64,000 nucleotides of DNA from Episyrphus balteatus (GCF_945859705.1 NC_079137.1:69772277-69836276); one strand, 5' to 3'; counted from the stretch's first letter, positions 33,123-46,205 are shown. The notes: generated by a model not told the origin, from the sequence alone. Program-made: numbers and translations.

Positions 33123-34012
33123 AAAATAAAATGCACGACTGGGGTCGCACGTCAAGTACTCTTATGCTAAAAGTAACTCGAATGTTAAAGCTTTTTATTC
33201 AAGAAACACCGTTTTAAGTTATGATTTACAAAAAACCAAGTATGCCATTTTATTACTTGCAAAAAAAGGTATTTTTAGAAAAAAATTTTCCAAAATCGTT
33301 ATAGCCGTTTTTTAAAAAAATAATTTTTTTTATATAAAAAATTTCTAACATTTTTCAAAAAAAAAAGTTGGTATGCCATTTTGAAGAAAAAATTAATTTA
33401 CACATAAAAACGAAATTGATTTTTCAAAAAAAAATTTTGAAATATTTTTTAAAAATCCAAAAATCCACTTTTTGAAAATTTTCTAAAATTTTAATATAAC
33501 CTTTATCTAAACGCTTTTGCATAAAAATTTTCGTTGAAATCGGGTTAATTTTGTACGAGATATTTAGAAACCAAAAAAACCGTTCTATGACAGGTACCGT
33601 TAATAACGGTAAAAAAAATATTTTTTTTATTTCAAAAGTTGGCTCTTATGTGTAATACTACACACAAAAATTTTAATCAAAATCGTTAGAGCCGTTTTTG
33701 AAAAAAAAATAACTTTTTTATTTCCGTTATATGGCAGGTACCGTTAGTTTTGGTTATAAAAAAAAAATTCAATTTGCATTCTAGGGAATCACCAAAAACT
33801 GCTAACTATCAAGTTTGAAAAAAATCACTTCACTCGTTTAGGCTGTAGCTCGAGGTATATACAGACAGACAAACAGACAGACAGAATTGCCGGACCCACT
33901 TTTTTGGCATTCTCCATCATCGTAATGTCATGTAAAATTGTTATCTCGAGTTCGATTTTTTTACGAATCCTAAACTTGCCCTATAGTACCTATGTATATC
34001 GCAAGTAAAAAT
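33123..34012 (+). mobile_element. Dispersed repeat family D, copy D2
   Basis: Starts AAAATAAAATGCACGACTGG. Near the 3' end it has TCACTCGTTTAGGCTGTAGC, a CAGACAGACAAACAGACAG microsatellite and CTCCATCATCGTAATGTCAT, and it ends ACTTGCCCTATAG...CGCAAGTAAAAA with a 14-bp insertion in the hairpin loop. Its body has several 'AAAATCGTTAGAGCCGTTTT' stretches. Confidence 0.75.
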
Positions 34013-34540
34013 GCTACACTGTTCAAATTAGGGATGAAGGTTTTAGATAAAGCTGGGACAAAGAATTAAAAAAAAAAATTTAAAAATATTTTTAGTGAAA
34101 GGGTGTTTTTTTTTTGGGAAATAGGGAAAATCCGCGATAAGTCCGATAGAATCTAGGGTATTCTCTTTCAAATGGGAATTACGAATAAAAGAAATCTATA
34201 CATTTTTTTCATGTGAAAGAGTGTTTTTTAGGTGCAGAGAAAATATGGGTATATTTGAAAAAGTGTGTAATACATATTAGTGGTACCCTATTGAAATTTA
34301 GCAATTATGTTACTTTTAAGATTAGAAACAAAAATCTAAAGTGTCTATAAAAATATCATGGTCAAAAAGGTGTTTTTTTTTAGTAAAAACAAAAATGATG
34401 GGCCACCCTAATGAAATTTTATAACATTAAATTGTACAAACATTAAATTTGGGATAGAAAGCAAGAAGTGTTTATATAAAAAAAAATTTAGGTAAAAGGG
34501 TGTTTTTTTCGAAGAGACAGTAAAATCTGTAATTGGTCCC
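34013..34540. repeat. Diverged tandem array, ~110-160 bp units
   Basis: The core (AAAGGGTGTTTTTTT preceded by a GTSTATA-type A-rich part) repeats near 34100, 34210, 34368 and 34497. An inverted relative surrounds element E3 (41120-42260) and serves as its unoccupied-site comparison. Confidence 0.55.
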
Positions 34541-36680
34541 AAAAAGCCAATGCTTATTTTTAAGAGGCTCCCCAGAGCTCTCAACTCGGAATAGCCAAAA
34601 GATCAGTAGAACAAAAAAATAAAAAGATGCCCTAAATAGTGCTATATTAAGGGCGTTTTTATATTTCCTCTAAACTCTTAAATTTCTTCAAGTCTATTCC
34701 GACCTCTAATTAAAATTTAACTTTTTGACAGTTTGGAGGGACGGTGCCCAACTTCACATAAATTTATCAGTTAATGCAAAATAAAGCACGTGGTATAATA
34801 ACTGAGAAGATAGCTTTTACGGTTAAACAAAAAAAAAAAAAAAAAAAACAAAAGAAAAACTCAACGAACTTTTGTTTTGAATAATTCCACACAAATCCCT
34901 AATGCCTTTTTAACCCCATACCTATACTCGCTTCTTATAATCGTGTTCGTGCCAGAAGCGTATCTAAGAGATTAAACTTCCACACTTACCCACACGCACG
35001 TTTTTGCTCCATCTTGATTGATTAAAACTTTTCCGGTTGTCTGAACCGAAATAAACAGATAAACAATAAACAATGGACGATAAGACAATGTATATCTTTG
35101 CTATTATATAAAGGATTCTATAGGTAGGTACATCCAGTCAATGTTGAGAGGTGATGAGAGAATGAGAATATGGATAAGGATATCTACAGTCTACAGAAAC
35201 AAGCAACAGCAAAATCAACCTTAATCTCGCAATCTGTCATGTTGTACAATCAACCGTATGATTTCAAAGGATTTACAATTGAATTGCGGTCAAAACCAGA
35301 GAGAGAGCGAAATATCCTTTTTCTATTGTGTGTGTATCTTTATTAATTTCTATATCTTTTTTCATTTTTAATAATTACAAAAACAACAAAAAATAAATAG
35401 CGAAAAATATTTATTTTTCCCCTAAAAAAAACTCATCACCGATGGCGGATTTGGATTGACCCTTTTTCGTTGGTAACCCCCAACATTTATCTAACTCTCG
35501 TCGTTGTGTCTGTCGTGTTATCCCGGTTTGGCCTTAATCCTTATGGTACAGCCAACACTTTTTTATTGGCCTCTAAAAGCTTTGAATTGTGTGTTAATTT
35601 GGTATTCCGACATTTTGTTATATTTTCGTTGTTTTTTTTTTAAACAAAGAACTAAAAAAGTTTTTGTGGAACAAAACAGAGAGGCAAAAGTCTTAATTTC
35701 AAATTTATGCTAATCTCAAGTCGAGAGTATATTTTATCTCGACAAAAGCATCCATCTCTTTTTCTGTATTCTTCTGTTTTTTGGGGTTTCACAAAACCCA
35801 AAAGCATCGAAATCCGAGAGGGTGGTTTGGTTGGTTAGCTAGGTTTTTCGATGATGGTTTGCCAAGAACAAGAACTAAATATAAAGGATTATCAATTCAA
35901 TTTCATGTTAAAGCCTTTACCGTCATTATTAAAACATTTTGTGCAAGAAAAAAACTTTCTTTTCAAGACTTCTCTACGAAACGAACTGTGAGGGAGGTAT
36001 GTATATGCGTCGATACTGTTCCGACGACGACGCGTCATTGCTTTAAAATAGTTCTTTTCTGTTTGTTAGGGCTTATCCGTTTTGCTTTCATCATTTTTTT
36101 TTTTTACTTTTTTTTTCTTGTTCGATTTGAAACAACCTTGTTTCAAAAGTAAAAAGCAACAGTAGCTATACTTTGTGTAGTTGGGTGTGTATTATTTTTT
36201 AATCCTTTGACAGGTGTTGAGTTAAGTGGTTTAGCAAAGGAACAAAGAAAAAACTGAACAAAAAGAAAAAAAAAAAATCTTATGGCTCAGGTTATAGTGT
36301 TGGCGGTGTGTACGGATTCTAGGAAAGTGTTGCGAATGGATTAATTTTTAAGTAATAAAGGACCAAGTTTTTAGAATCCATACACACACGTGTGTGTAGG
36401 TGTTACTTATGGTGAATAGTTTTTTTTTTTTTTTTTTTTGTTAGCAAATTTGAAATGGGTTGTTAGAGAAATCAGCTTTTGAGTGCCTAATAAAAATTTT
36501 ATATGAATAAAAGCATGTAAAGTGGAAGTTGTATGATTTATCATACTGAAATATAATCTACCATGCACTTAGATACTCAAAATTGTACGATTTTGTTTGT
36601 GTTCCAAGAAACCGCATCAACTTTTTGTATGATGTTTTTTTGCATTAATTTGAAAAACGGAGGCCAATAAACATTTTTTT
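34541..36680. other. Non-coding stretch
   Basis: The open frame at 35781-36152 (123 codons) ends in a poly-F/L low-complexity tail and has no family motif. Homopolymers A19-20 (about 34830) and T19 (about 36421) are present. Nothing else is supported. Confidence 0.5.
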
Positions 36681-36761
36681 ACCTCAGATTCAAGTTCAAC
36701 ACATAAAAAACTTATAGAAAAGTATATTTTGGTTTTTGTGGCAAAACCTTGTTTACCAGTG
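36681..36761. repeat. Partial fold-back family P, copy P2
   Basis: CACATAAAAAACTTATAGAA, AAGTATATTTTGG and CCTTGTTTACCAGTG align with the right arm of P1 (50190-50256). The left arm is not found. Confidence 0.6.
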
Positions 36762-38920
36762 AAATCAGGTGGTTTTTTTTATTCAGTAAGTGAATTAATT
36801 AGAGGAAACTAAGAAATTCACTGTGGTGTATGCGTAACTTTTTTGTATGTTCATATAAATAATTAATTAAAGTAAAAATATTTGGATTGAGATTGTAACA
36901 TACATAAAAGTAACGCATACTCAAGCGTTTGGAATTTTTTTGTTATATTTTGAATATCTTCTAAGCGTATTGTAAACAAACGGTGATTTTTAGAAGATTA
37001 AATTTTTGAAAAAAAATTTGGTATTTTTGAAGATTTTAGGGGACATTGAATTTTTCAGTAAAAAATATGTTTATTGAATATCTTCTAAAAGGAGAATGGA
37101 CAAATGACGATTTTTAATATACATAAGTAAAGAACTCTATTTGGACAAACGACAGAAGTTTCAATTTTAAAAAAACACACGTTTTTTGCGATTTTAGGGG
37201 ACTTTAAATTTTTCAATACAAAATTTGTTTTTTGAAAACGATGATTTTTGTTTGTATCCATGTCTCAAAATGAACAAATAATTTCCCTTTGAATTTTAGA
37301 AAAAAACTTACTTTTTAGTGATTTTTATACTTTACTTGAAGACAACACTGGAAAGTAGTGAAATTACCAATATAACTTATAATGACTTATAATATCAAAG
37401 AAATGATAATACCTACATTAGTTTAATGCTTCTAATTTTACTCTCTGCTTATGCAATTCACATCCAGTTATTTAAAGTTTTTAAAGTTCGTAACCAGTTA
37501 AATCAAAATCATATATCAAATATCAAACGGCAACTACAAAAATCTAATAGTCAAGGTATGTTCGGCATACATTTTTCAAAATTATGGCTAAGGTCCACAG
37601 GAAACCGTTCAAGTACCTTCAAATCGACCAGTGCTATTGTCTTCAGATTTTCACAATGCCACGGAATTTGATCTGATGTGTTTTATTTAAGCTTAAGTTT
37701 AACGAGATGTTGCCTAGAAAAAGAAGTTTGAAAACCTTCGCTGCAGTTTGAAGAATTACCACGGAAATGACAATTGACCCCAAAAATCATTAAAACCACC
37801 ACTGTATGCCTCCGACGAAAAAGCTTAAGACTGAATTTTTAAGTAGAACGAATTTTTGATGTGTTTATGCTTACAAAGGTTAAGTTAGTTTTTATGGAAC
37901 AACCAACACATCTTCAAATTTTACACTTTGTTTCAATTGAATTCATTACATTAACATTTCCATATAATACTTGCACAAAATGCCAACGAAACTGACTTTC
38001 TAATTAATAACTTCCTCATCATTTCGAAGCTATAGTGTTGCCATGTTCAAAATTATTTATTACCATAATTTATTCTACAAACATCAAAACTGACATGTTT
38101 CTACTGCATATGCATACACCTCTAAACAACCATAATCAACAACTGGATAAATTTTGCCTTTACCTATTTCTGTGAAGAAAACATACCCATAAGATGCCGG
38201 TGCCGGATGTTAATCGTCTTTCAATTTAACACGCCACTGCTTCCCCAATCAGCACCCTTACGGGTTAACAAAGTTAGACAGACGTTATACACGTTGTGGT
38301 GGAGGTGGCAAAAACGTATATACCTACGCACTAGGAGAACACACACTGCACATACATACTAAAATCAATCGAAAACTTTAACCGCTGTTCAATCAGAAAT
38401 TTTTATTGCAAACGCTAATCCTGCAGATCAGCGCATTGACGCACGAACAACATTGGCAACAAGGTTTCCTTCCTTGCGAAATTGCTGGAATTTAACACAA
38501 CATACTACGAGTATATGTAACTCCCCGACCGCTCGCCGCGCTCGATTTTGGCATGTTAACCTTCTACATGGAATTAGCGGAATTAAACAACATATTAGAC
38601 AGATTCCTCCATATCGCTGCTGTTGCTATTCCCTCTCTCTGGATTGCATGCCAAATACTAACTTGAGTTGCACATTCCTCATTCACTTATCAAGCCCACT
38701 TCAGCCCCTTAAACTATGCTATGTACGAATGTAATAGTTAGATTCATAGAGTAATAGTAGTAGCATGTGTGCATTACGTCATAGTCAACAGTTGATATGC
38801 AGTTTAACTTAAAAACTAGGAATATTGGTCAGGAATCTTAGTGGTACCCAGTTAGTGGTAAAAATTAAGACTCCTTCATTTGACTTACTTGGAATGTGAA
38901 TTACAAAATAACAGTGCATT
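36762..38920. other. Non-coding stretch
   Basis: About 36930-37330 carries a diverged ~150-bp direct repeat (TGAATATCTTCTAA and GATTTTAGGGGAC, each twice). About 38180-38720 is less AT-rich than its surroundings, but its frames are short and unlike any family I know. Confidence 0.5.
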
Positions 38921-40070
38921 TACTCAATATTTCACATTTTGGAGTAAATTCTTATTTTTCACGAGCACTTGCTCAGTTATTTTTAGCATTTGTTCCCTTG
39001 CGAAAGCATTTTTTTTTAATTCTATTTCCTAAGCATTTACCATGTTACATTTTTAAGTAAATGCTTATTTTTAACGAGCCTTTGTTTAACTATTTTAAGC
39101 ATTTGTTCCTTTGCGAAAACTTTTGAGTTTCTTTTTCGAATTCTATTTCCTGAGCATTTCCCTAAAATTTTACATTTTGGAGTAAATGTTTATTTTTTAC
39201 GAGAACTTGCTCAAATTTGCATGTTTTATTTCGAAAGCGTGAGTTTTTTTTCAAATTCTATTTTCTATTTTTTAGGTACATAATGCTTATTTTTTACAAA
39301 CACTTGCTTAATTATTTTGAGTATTTGTTCCATTGCGAAACCGTTTGAGTTTTTTTTTCAAATTTAAAAAAATTCAAAATTTTATATTTTTAAGTAGGTA
39401 AATGCTTATTTACCACGAGCATTTTCTCAACTATTTTTAGCATTTGTTCCCTTGCGAAAGCGTTTGAGTTTTTGCAAATTATATTTCATAAAAATTCAAC
39501 TTAAATTTACAATTTTTAAGTAAATTTTAAGTACAATTTGAAGAGAGTAGTCATTTTTCAAAAGCATTTGTTCAATTTCAAAAACCTTTGAGTTTTTATA
39601 ATTCTACTTCCTGAGAATTTACCCAAAATTTTTCATTTCGGAGTAAATGCTTATATTACTTAATTATTTTAAGCATTTGCAATTTCCTTAACATTTACAT
39701 AAAATTCTACATTTTTAAGTAAATGCTTATTTTTGACGAGTACTTGCTTAATTATTTTAAGCATTTGGTCCATTATAAAAGCGTTTGAGTTTTCTTTTCA
39801 AATTCTATTCCCTGAGCATTTACTTGTACCTAAAATTTTACATTTTGGAGTAAATACTCATTTTTCACGAGCATTTGCTTGATTTTATTAGCATTATTTT
39901 TTCCTTGCGTTTGAGTTTTTTTTTCAAATTCTATTTCCTGAGCATTTTTTTTTTTCTAATTCTACTTCCTGAGAATTTACCAAAAATTTTGGATTTTGGA
40001 GTAAATGCTTATTTTTGACGAGTATTTGCTCAATTATTTAAAGCATTTACTCTTTTGCTTTTTTTTCCAT
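38921..40070 (+). repeat. Satellite-like tandem array, ~10 units of ~115-130 bp
   Basis: The unit contains GGAGTAAATGCTTATTTTT, ACGAGCACTTGCTCAATTAT, AGCATTTGTTCCCTTGCGAA, AGCGTTTGAGTTTTTTTTTC and AATTCTATTTCCTGAGCATT. Copies begin near 38940, 39055, 39180, 39285, 39395, 39520, 39640, 39720, 39845 and 40000. They are diverged and some are truncated (for example about 39650-39720), so the array is old. No coding potential. Confidence 0.88.
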
Positions 40071-41192
40071 TCGATTATTTTTTTTATTTATTGATTTGGA
40101 AAAAAATAGCTGGTCTGCATTAAAAAAAAAAACTTCTATTTGACTACAAATCTGTCTTTGACTATAACTCAAACACTAAACGGCTTTTATAACATTTTAA
40201 AGAGAACGAAAAAAAAGAAGGATGGTTTTGCAACTTTTCCCAAAAACGAATAAGGATTTAAAATGGTGGTTTTTAGAAATTTTCTCTATACCAATTAATG
40301 GCTTCAAAAAACTTTTTAACATGAATCGCATGCTAATGCAATTTCATCAAAACTAATTTTAATATCCCTTTTAGTTTGAGTTCCCAAACCGCTGAAACAA
40401 CCTATATGTATTATTTGTGACAGAGAGAAAGAGAGAACGAGAATATTATGCACCTTAAATAGTAGCTAAGCTAACAAATTTAAAAACCACCCTAAACTTA
40501 CCCTCATATCCAGCCACCATTACAGTTTTTGGTATTTTAGGTAAATTCAACTTATTCATGGTAAAGTGTAAAATTTAAAAAAAAGTTGCGAGTAAATGTT
40601 TTATCGCGCGCTTCTAACTAACTTAAAAGGTATATCGCACAGCAGACTGTTCGAGCCTATTAGGATATTCATTGGTATTTTACCTAACTAACAACAACAC
40701 AAAAAAAAATAAGGTTTTCTAAATTTTATACACCCGCACAAATTCGCACGGGAATAGGCTGTGAATCGATTTGAATTTTAAGTGAGTAAAATGTGTTGGT
40801 TCCTAGTTTCCCCTGGACGGCAACGGATAAATGATTGAAAATTCGATGGTAATGGCCTAGACAATGGGTGTGATTACGAAAAATACTTTGGATTTTGGTT
40901 TTAATGCCGGAACTAAAGTTTTTTTTTTTTTTTTGAATAATATAATCGAATTTTAAATGTTAAATGTTTATTGGAAAATTTTATAGAATTCTAGAAAGAT
41001 TAAGATATCTTTTGAGAGTTGATGACGATGATAAATAGATATTGTTAGTGTAGACAATTTATTTAACTGTGAGTATGATGTAAGAATCATATTTGCGTGT
41101 TATTAAGCATCAGAATTTAAAAAAAAACACCCTTTTAACATTGATATTCTTAAAGAAACTTGAGATTCTTGTTTCCAATCTCTAAAGTAACA
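40071..41192. other. Non-coding stretch
   Basis: AT-rich, no feature recognised up to about 41120. The last ~70 bp are an inverted tandem-unit fragment related to 34300-34400. Confidence 0.5.
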
Positions 41193-42112
41193 TAGGGTAA
41201 GGTGGTATAAGAGTGCGCATTTTAGACAAAACACCAAATAAAACAATAACAAAAAGAATTTAACTACTTTTTTTATATATAGTTTTTAGTTTATAATCAA
41301 AGCAACGAAAAAAACTTAAAACTGGTAACAAAAATGTATTAATTCAATAGTTATAAACAAATTACCACATAAGGTCATTTGCGCACTCTTATACATACTA
41401 TTGTGTAAGAGTGCGCGGCTTAGTTTGTAAGAGTGCGCAGCTGCGTACAGGTGTAAGTTCGCACAAAAGTCGTAAATAAAACTGCCTATCTTTAAATAAA
41501 CAGAGTATTTTTCAACCCATCACTCCTTGCATGAGGAACAATCAATTTAGTCTTCGATTAATGGTTCCGAAAAAATTTCAATATTTCCTAGTTACTTTCA
41601 TTCGCTTGTTTTTTGTAAAACTTGTATTTGGTTTCTTTTTGGTTGGTTTATGGACAAATGCCAGTTATTTTGAAGCCTTGGATAGCATTTACTGCTCTTA
41701 TAACCCGCGCACTCTTATACATCATCATGGTGCGCACTCTTACACAATCAGGCATGTAATCGAAGAATATATATGTATTTCACAATGCACTTTATGACCA
41801 ATCTTACGTGTTCCTCAAATGTTTCTTTTTGTCGACTTTTCAATGTCCCATACTTTGTTTATTGTTAATTTTTTGTGGTTAAGCGGAAAATTTAATTTGT
41901 TTGGCAAGAAAAGTTGGAAAAAAAGTGCTAAAAAACTTAAACTTAACTAGCACCTCTGTTTAAAAACACATTTGTATGAAATTTTGACAGCAGATGAAAC
42001 TCATTTAGATCTTTCCAAAATAAGTGCATTCAGTCTAATATTCCCTTTCAAACCGTAGAAAACCGCTTTGCGCACTCTTATCAACCGCGCACTCCTATAC
42101 CATCCTACCCTA
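41193..42112. mobile_element. Motif-iterated TIR element E3
   Basis: 920 bp. Terminal inverted repeats of 26 bp (41193-41218 and 42087-42112, three mismatches) begin TAGGGTARGRTGGTATARGA and end GTGCGC. GAGTGCGC occurs eight times in both orientations (near 41211, 41379, 41406, 41431, 41707, 41731, 42069 and 42087), usually as TAAGAGTGCGC. The related array unit at about 34300 lacks the element and reads GTAACATAATT where E3 has GTAACA[E3]CATAAG. The site is compatible with a TA target if a 4-bp length difference is allowed. The 88-codon frame at 41531-41797 has no motif. Confidence 0.85.
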
Positions 42113-42299
42113 CATAAGTACTGAATTTCAATGGGGTTCCACAATTATTACTTTGTTTTTCCAATAACATTTCTTTACACCTACAAAAAAACACACTTTC
42201 ACATGAAAAAATTTATAGACTTATTTCACTTACTTTTTTAAAAAATTTCAAAGTCTCTAGAGCCGTATGAAAAAAATGTTTTGAAATAAAGTTAGTAGG

Positions 42300-43384
42300 T
42301 AGCGTATGGGGTACAATGATTGGTACCCCCGATTTTTGTACCAATTTATTGGCACTTTTCATGCATAAAGCATTTCACAAAAGCTACTATGCCCAGGAAC
42401 AAAAATCATATTTTTTTCATAAACTGTATTAATTCTCTACAATTTTGCATTGCCAATAAATTGGTATAATATAAAGTAGTGGTTTTATTATTGGCAGGGG
42501 ATGCCAATAATGCATGCTTTGGAACATCAATCGTTGGCACTTCCAATAATTATACCGGGTGTCCGTTATTAGTTTATGTTTGAAAAATGAGGAAAAAAGA
42601 GCTCATAAGGATTGATAGATTTGCAAAAACTCGTTACAGACGATTTGTACGTGATTTCAAAGACCCGTTTTTATTTAATTTTAATATCTCGTTCGTAACG
42701 GATATCTTCTATATAAAGTTTTCGAGATATTGCAATTTTCTCAAAAACGGCTCCAAAGATTTCGATTAAATTTGGAGTACGCAATGTTCTAAAAAAATTC
42801 TAACAAAAAAGCGTGTTTAGTTTTTCTCAAAAAAATTGTAGAGAAGAAATATGACGTTTCTCTTTTTTGCGAAAATGACATAATTTTTAGTAAAATTTAA
42901 ACTTGAAAAAAAAATTTAACTTCCATAAAATTATCTAAGATAAAGGTATGTAATTTGAAATGCAAGAGATAGTACATACGACCCAGTCGTACATTTTATT
43001 TACTTTTTTTTTTTAATTGCGTTAAATGAAGATCTTTTGTTATATTAAACTGTTTTTAACTAAACTTTGATAAAAACTATCATGAAAAACACTTGTATTT
43101 CTTTCAATTTTGAGGGTGCCAATAATTGTACCCTCGGGTGCCAACAATTGTACCTGGGTGCCAATGATTGTACCTTTTGGGTAGCTTTTCCTATTTTAAT
43201 ATTTTAAAAATAGTCTTTGTTTTTTTAAAAAAAATTTCTTTTAACATTCAAGTCAGAAATTCTTTAAACTTTAATTTGACATATAAAATATATTCCTAAC
43301 TCTTTAAATGCAAGAGTAATTCGCAATTCAAAGTGAAAAAATGCTTAAGGGTGCCAACTGCCAACCATTGAAGCCGTTACGCTA
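42300..43384. mobile_element. Motif-iterated TIR element E4
   Basis: TIRs of about 24 bp (TAGCGTATGGGGTACAATGA at 42300; TAGCGTAACGGCTTCAATGG on the other strand from 43384). The interior repeats variants of GGTGCCAATAATTGTACC, most clearly at 42360-42560 and 43115-43180. D2 has an unoccupied counterpart: AAGTTGGTATGCCATTTT near 33366 corresponds to GGTA[E4]TATGCC, which supports a TA duplication. A family D fragment (about 42557-43005) is inserted inside. Confidence 0.8.
42557..43005 (-). mobile_element. Dispersed repeat family D, fragment D4, nested in E4
   Basis: Read on the minus strand it begins AAATAAAATGTACGACTGGG, then TCGTATGTACTATCTC, like the 5' end of D1. Further on, AAATCTTTGGAGCCGTTTTTGA resembles the repeated AAAATCGTTAGAGCCGTTTT of D1/D2. 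The 3' hairpin is missing. Confidence 0.6.
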
Positions 43385-43860
43385 TGCCATTTTTTGAAAA
43401 TTATTAATAAACACCTAAAACCAAAATTTCAAAAAAATTAAATTAGTCGTTTTCGACAATTCGATTTTTCAAAAAAAATTCTAATTTGTTTTTTTAAATC
43501 CAAAACTTATTTTTTCCAAAATTTTATTTTTGATTTAAGTATATAAAAAATATGTTAGTGCTTTTGTATACAATTTTTTGCTGAAATCAAGCAAATTTTT
43601 TGGAGAAAATCAGATTTAAAAATACGGTTCTATGGAAGGTAACCGTTTCTGAAATTTTTTTTTTCATAAAAATATATAATTTTTTCAAAAACTAATAGAT
43701 ACTTGAATTTTTTTATCAAAATCGTAGAAGCCGTTTTTGAGAAAATTAAAAATTTCTAACAGGTACCTACCGTTATTTTTTGTCAGAAAAAACTAATTCC
43801 AAAAACCCCTCTGTACAAGACCCAAAAACTGCTACATACCAAATTTGAAATTATTAAACA
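43385..43860 (+). repeat. Family D body fragment flanking E4
   Basis: TATGCCATTTTTTGAAAATT, AAAATCGTAGAAGCCGTTTT, ACAGGTACCTACCGTTATTT and AAAAACTGCTACATACCAAA match the body of D2 (33370-33815) in order. It lacks the D 3' end. Confidence 0.6.
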
Positions 43861-46200
43861 TTTATCATATGATTATATTCCACAAATATTTTTTTTCCTC
43901 ATATATATTTTTAACCTTCACCCCTAGCTCTTTTTTGATCCTTGTTTCTTAAATAAAAAAAAATACTAGGTTTTAAATATACAAAAGAAAAACTCCATTT
44001 CTTTTATAAGAACAATGAAATCCGATATTTTTTGTTATTACTAGTACATTAGCAGTCTTTTTGGAAATTTAATCATCCAACTTTAAATGTTAAACAGATT
44101 TTATACATCTACTCCTTTTCATATAATATAACCCCTTCCTCTTTTTAAACACTCTCATTCTCTCCCTCTCAATCTAAATCTAAATTTCTGAAATTCAATC
44201 CATTTCTATTTCTATCACACAAAAGTGCATACCTATATTATATTTTCCCTCATTTATTATATTCCATATATTTGCAACGGATATCCGCTATCCAATTAAG
44301 AAAATCTTCGCACAAGAATTATGGCAAACTTGTAAATCAATATCAATAGAGGAATGTTAATTGATTTTATTATTAGTTAATTAAATATCAAATCTTCTTC
44401 TGCTGTGCAATTCCTATTAAGTTTCCGTTATGCGATAATAATTATAGATTATATTCAAAACACATACATATACACAGAAATGACCTACATTAATATTAGT
44501 CACGCCAAATGCCATTCAGCCATGCAAATATGTCATGGTCGTTTCTCTATTGAATTCAAATTTATTAGTCCTCGCTATTATTTGAGAGAATCATCTTCCT
44601 ACAAAATGGGCAAAAAGGCAAATCTAATTTATATCAAAGAAATTATATTTTATAGCCAAATCCCAAATCCCTTGTGGGTAATCTTTGTAAAACTTTATAT
44701 CCGGCGAAGTCAGCCAAAAAGACAATTTAATTTTGAAAACACGAAAGTACTTTCCGATTTCGTTCGAGTTAAAACAACCTTAAAACAAGGATATATTTCG
44801 GGTTCTTCATCAATATTTTAACGAAAAAAGGACCTTTTTCATTTTATCTTTTATGTTTCCAAAGTCCAAAAAAAACAAGGTCTTTTATGTCTTTACTATA
44901 AGATTTTTAAGATCATTTCAAGGAGTTTGTTCCTTATACCATCAATGGACCGACATTAACCTATTTCAAGAAACAATCCTTCCTCTGCACACCTTAGAGC
45001 AACAAATTATTATATCCTTTTCCCTATAATAAGAAACACCTTGGAACATAGATAAATCTTCCTTGAATGTCCTCTCCGCCTCCAATCAATAAAACATGAC
45101 ACTATAGAGTGGTCAAAGGAGAGCTTATTCCAAGTAAAACTACAAACCTCCTTCTCACTCTTCTCGATAAGATATAAAATGGTGCTCGAAAACCAATTGA
45201 ACTGTTGAATCGAAATTTTATCTCTCCTTAGCCAAAGGCAACACACAATCATTATTCGACAATCTCTTTTCCACTTATCTTTTTTTTTCGTTTCTTTTTT
45301 ATTTTTACTTAACCCCAATTGCACTTAACCGCTTTTGGAGGAGAAGAACGATTGGCGGCAAGGGTATCCTTTCGCACTCTAAAACCTCCATTACAGTTTA
45401 TAGCCACTCTTCTGTATTATATATCCTTGTTATCGAGGAGCAGCCGTAGCAAGCTTTAATAACTTAGGAACACCTTCAAGTGGGTGAATGGCGATGCTAT
45501 GATTTCGAAAACTCTTCGTTTTACTTATCCTTCGTTATATACCAATACCATAACCTCTCCCATATAACCACTATGAACATTAAAATGTTGGTGTGATGGC
45601 AGGGGTTTTGGTGCCGAGAGGTAGCTCTTGAGTCTATATCTAGTGGTTGTTTCCCTTTCCGCTGATAGATAAAGCCCTTGATATAGTGAGGAGTAGTCTG
45701 TGGAAATTTCTGCGAGAGAGGGGTCAATTATAGTGATAATTAGTGGATAACGTTAAATGAGGACACATATAGGACACATCAATAATAACAGGGTTGGATT
45801 CAAGACAAAAAATTTAGGCTTTTAATTAGGCTTCTTAATTTTTCTCTTGTAGATTTATGGTAAAAAAAAAAAACGGTGAACAAAAAAAAAAAACAAACTC
45901 GAAGTTTTGAGACTCTCAGATCAATTTTCTACTAAAAGTTGGAATTTGTTTACTTTAAAATCACTGATACCCTTCTATCATACTTTGCCAACATTTTCTG
46001 GCCTACAAAAGACTGGATTTAAGCTTCTAGTAAGAATTCTCTTCCATGGATTAATGCTTGAGATGTAGAAAAGACATAGAGCAGTGAGGAACTCGTGTCT
46101 TATTGACGTCTTTTTCTGTCAGGTAACATTGATGAAAAATATTCACCACACACATCAGTTAACATTGACAACCATATAGCTTTAATTTAGTTTTAATTTT
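43861..46200. other. Non-coding stretch
   Basis: The longest frame (44405-44821, 138 codons) shows no recognisable domain or codon pattern. About 45000-45720 is slightly less AT-rich. Nothing else is supported. Confidence 0.5.
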
Positions 46201-46205
46201 GTATT

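Noticed and set aside
35781..36152. 123-codon open frame
   Set aside because: Ends in a homopolymeric F/L tail and shows no family similarity.
38453..38734. 93-codon frame in a less AT-rich patch
   Set aside because: Composition looked exon-like, but the peptide has no recognisable motif and no clear splice sites flank a longer reading frame.
38921..40070. Regular repeats with spacers, superficially like a CRISPR array
   Set aside because: Units are ~115-130 bp and diverged, without short identical repeats or unique equal spacers, and the context is animal nuclear DNA.
41531..41797. 88-codon frame inside E3 as a possible encoded protein
   Set aside because: It ends within motif-repeat DNA and has no transposase signature (no DDE/D or helix-turn-helix).
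44405..44821. 138-codon open frame
   Set aside because: No recognisable motif, no Kozak-like context or splice partners; begins at an alternative start. The length is possible by chance in 64 kb of AT-rich DNA.
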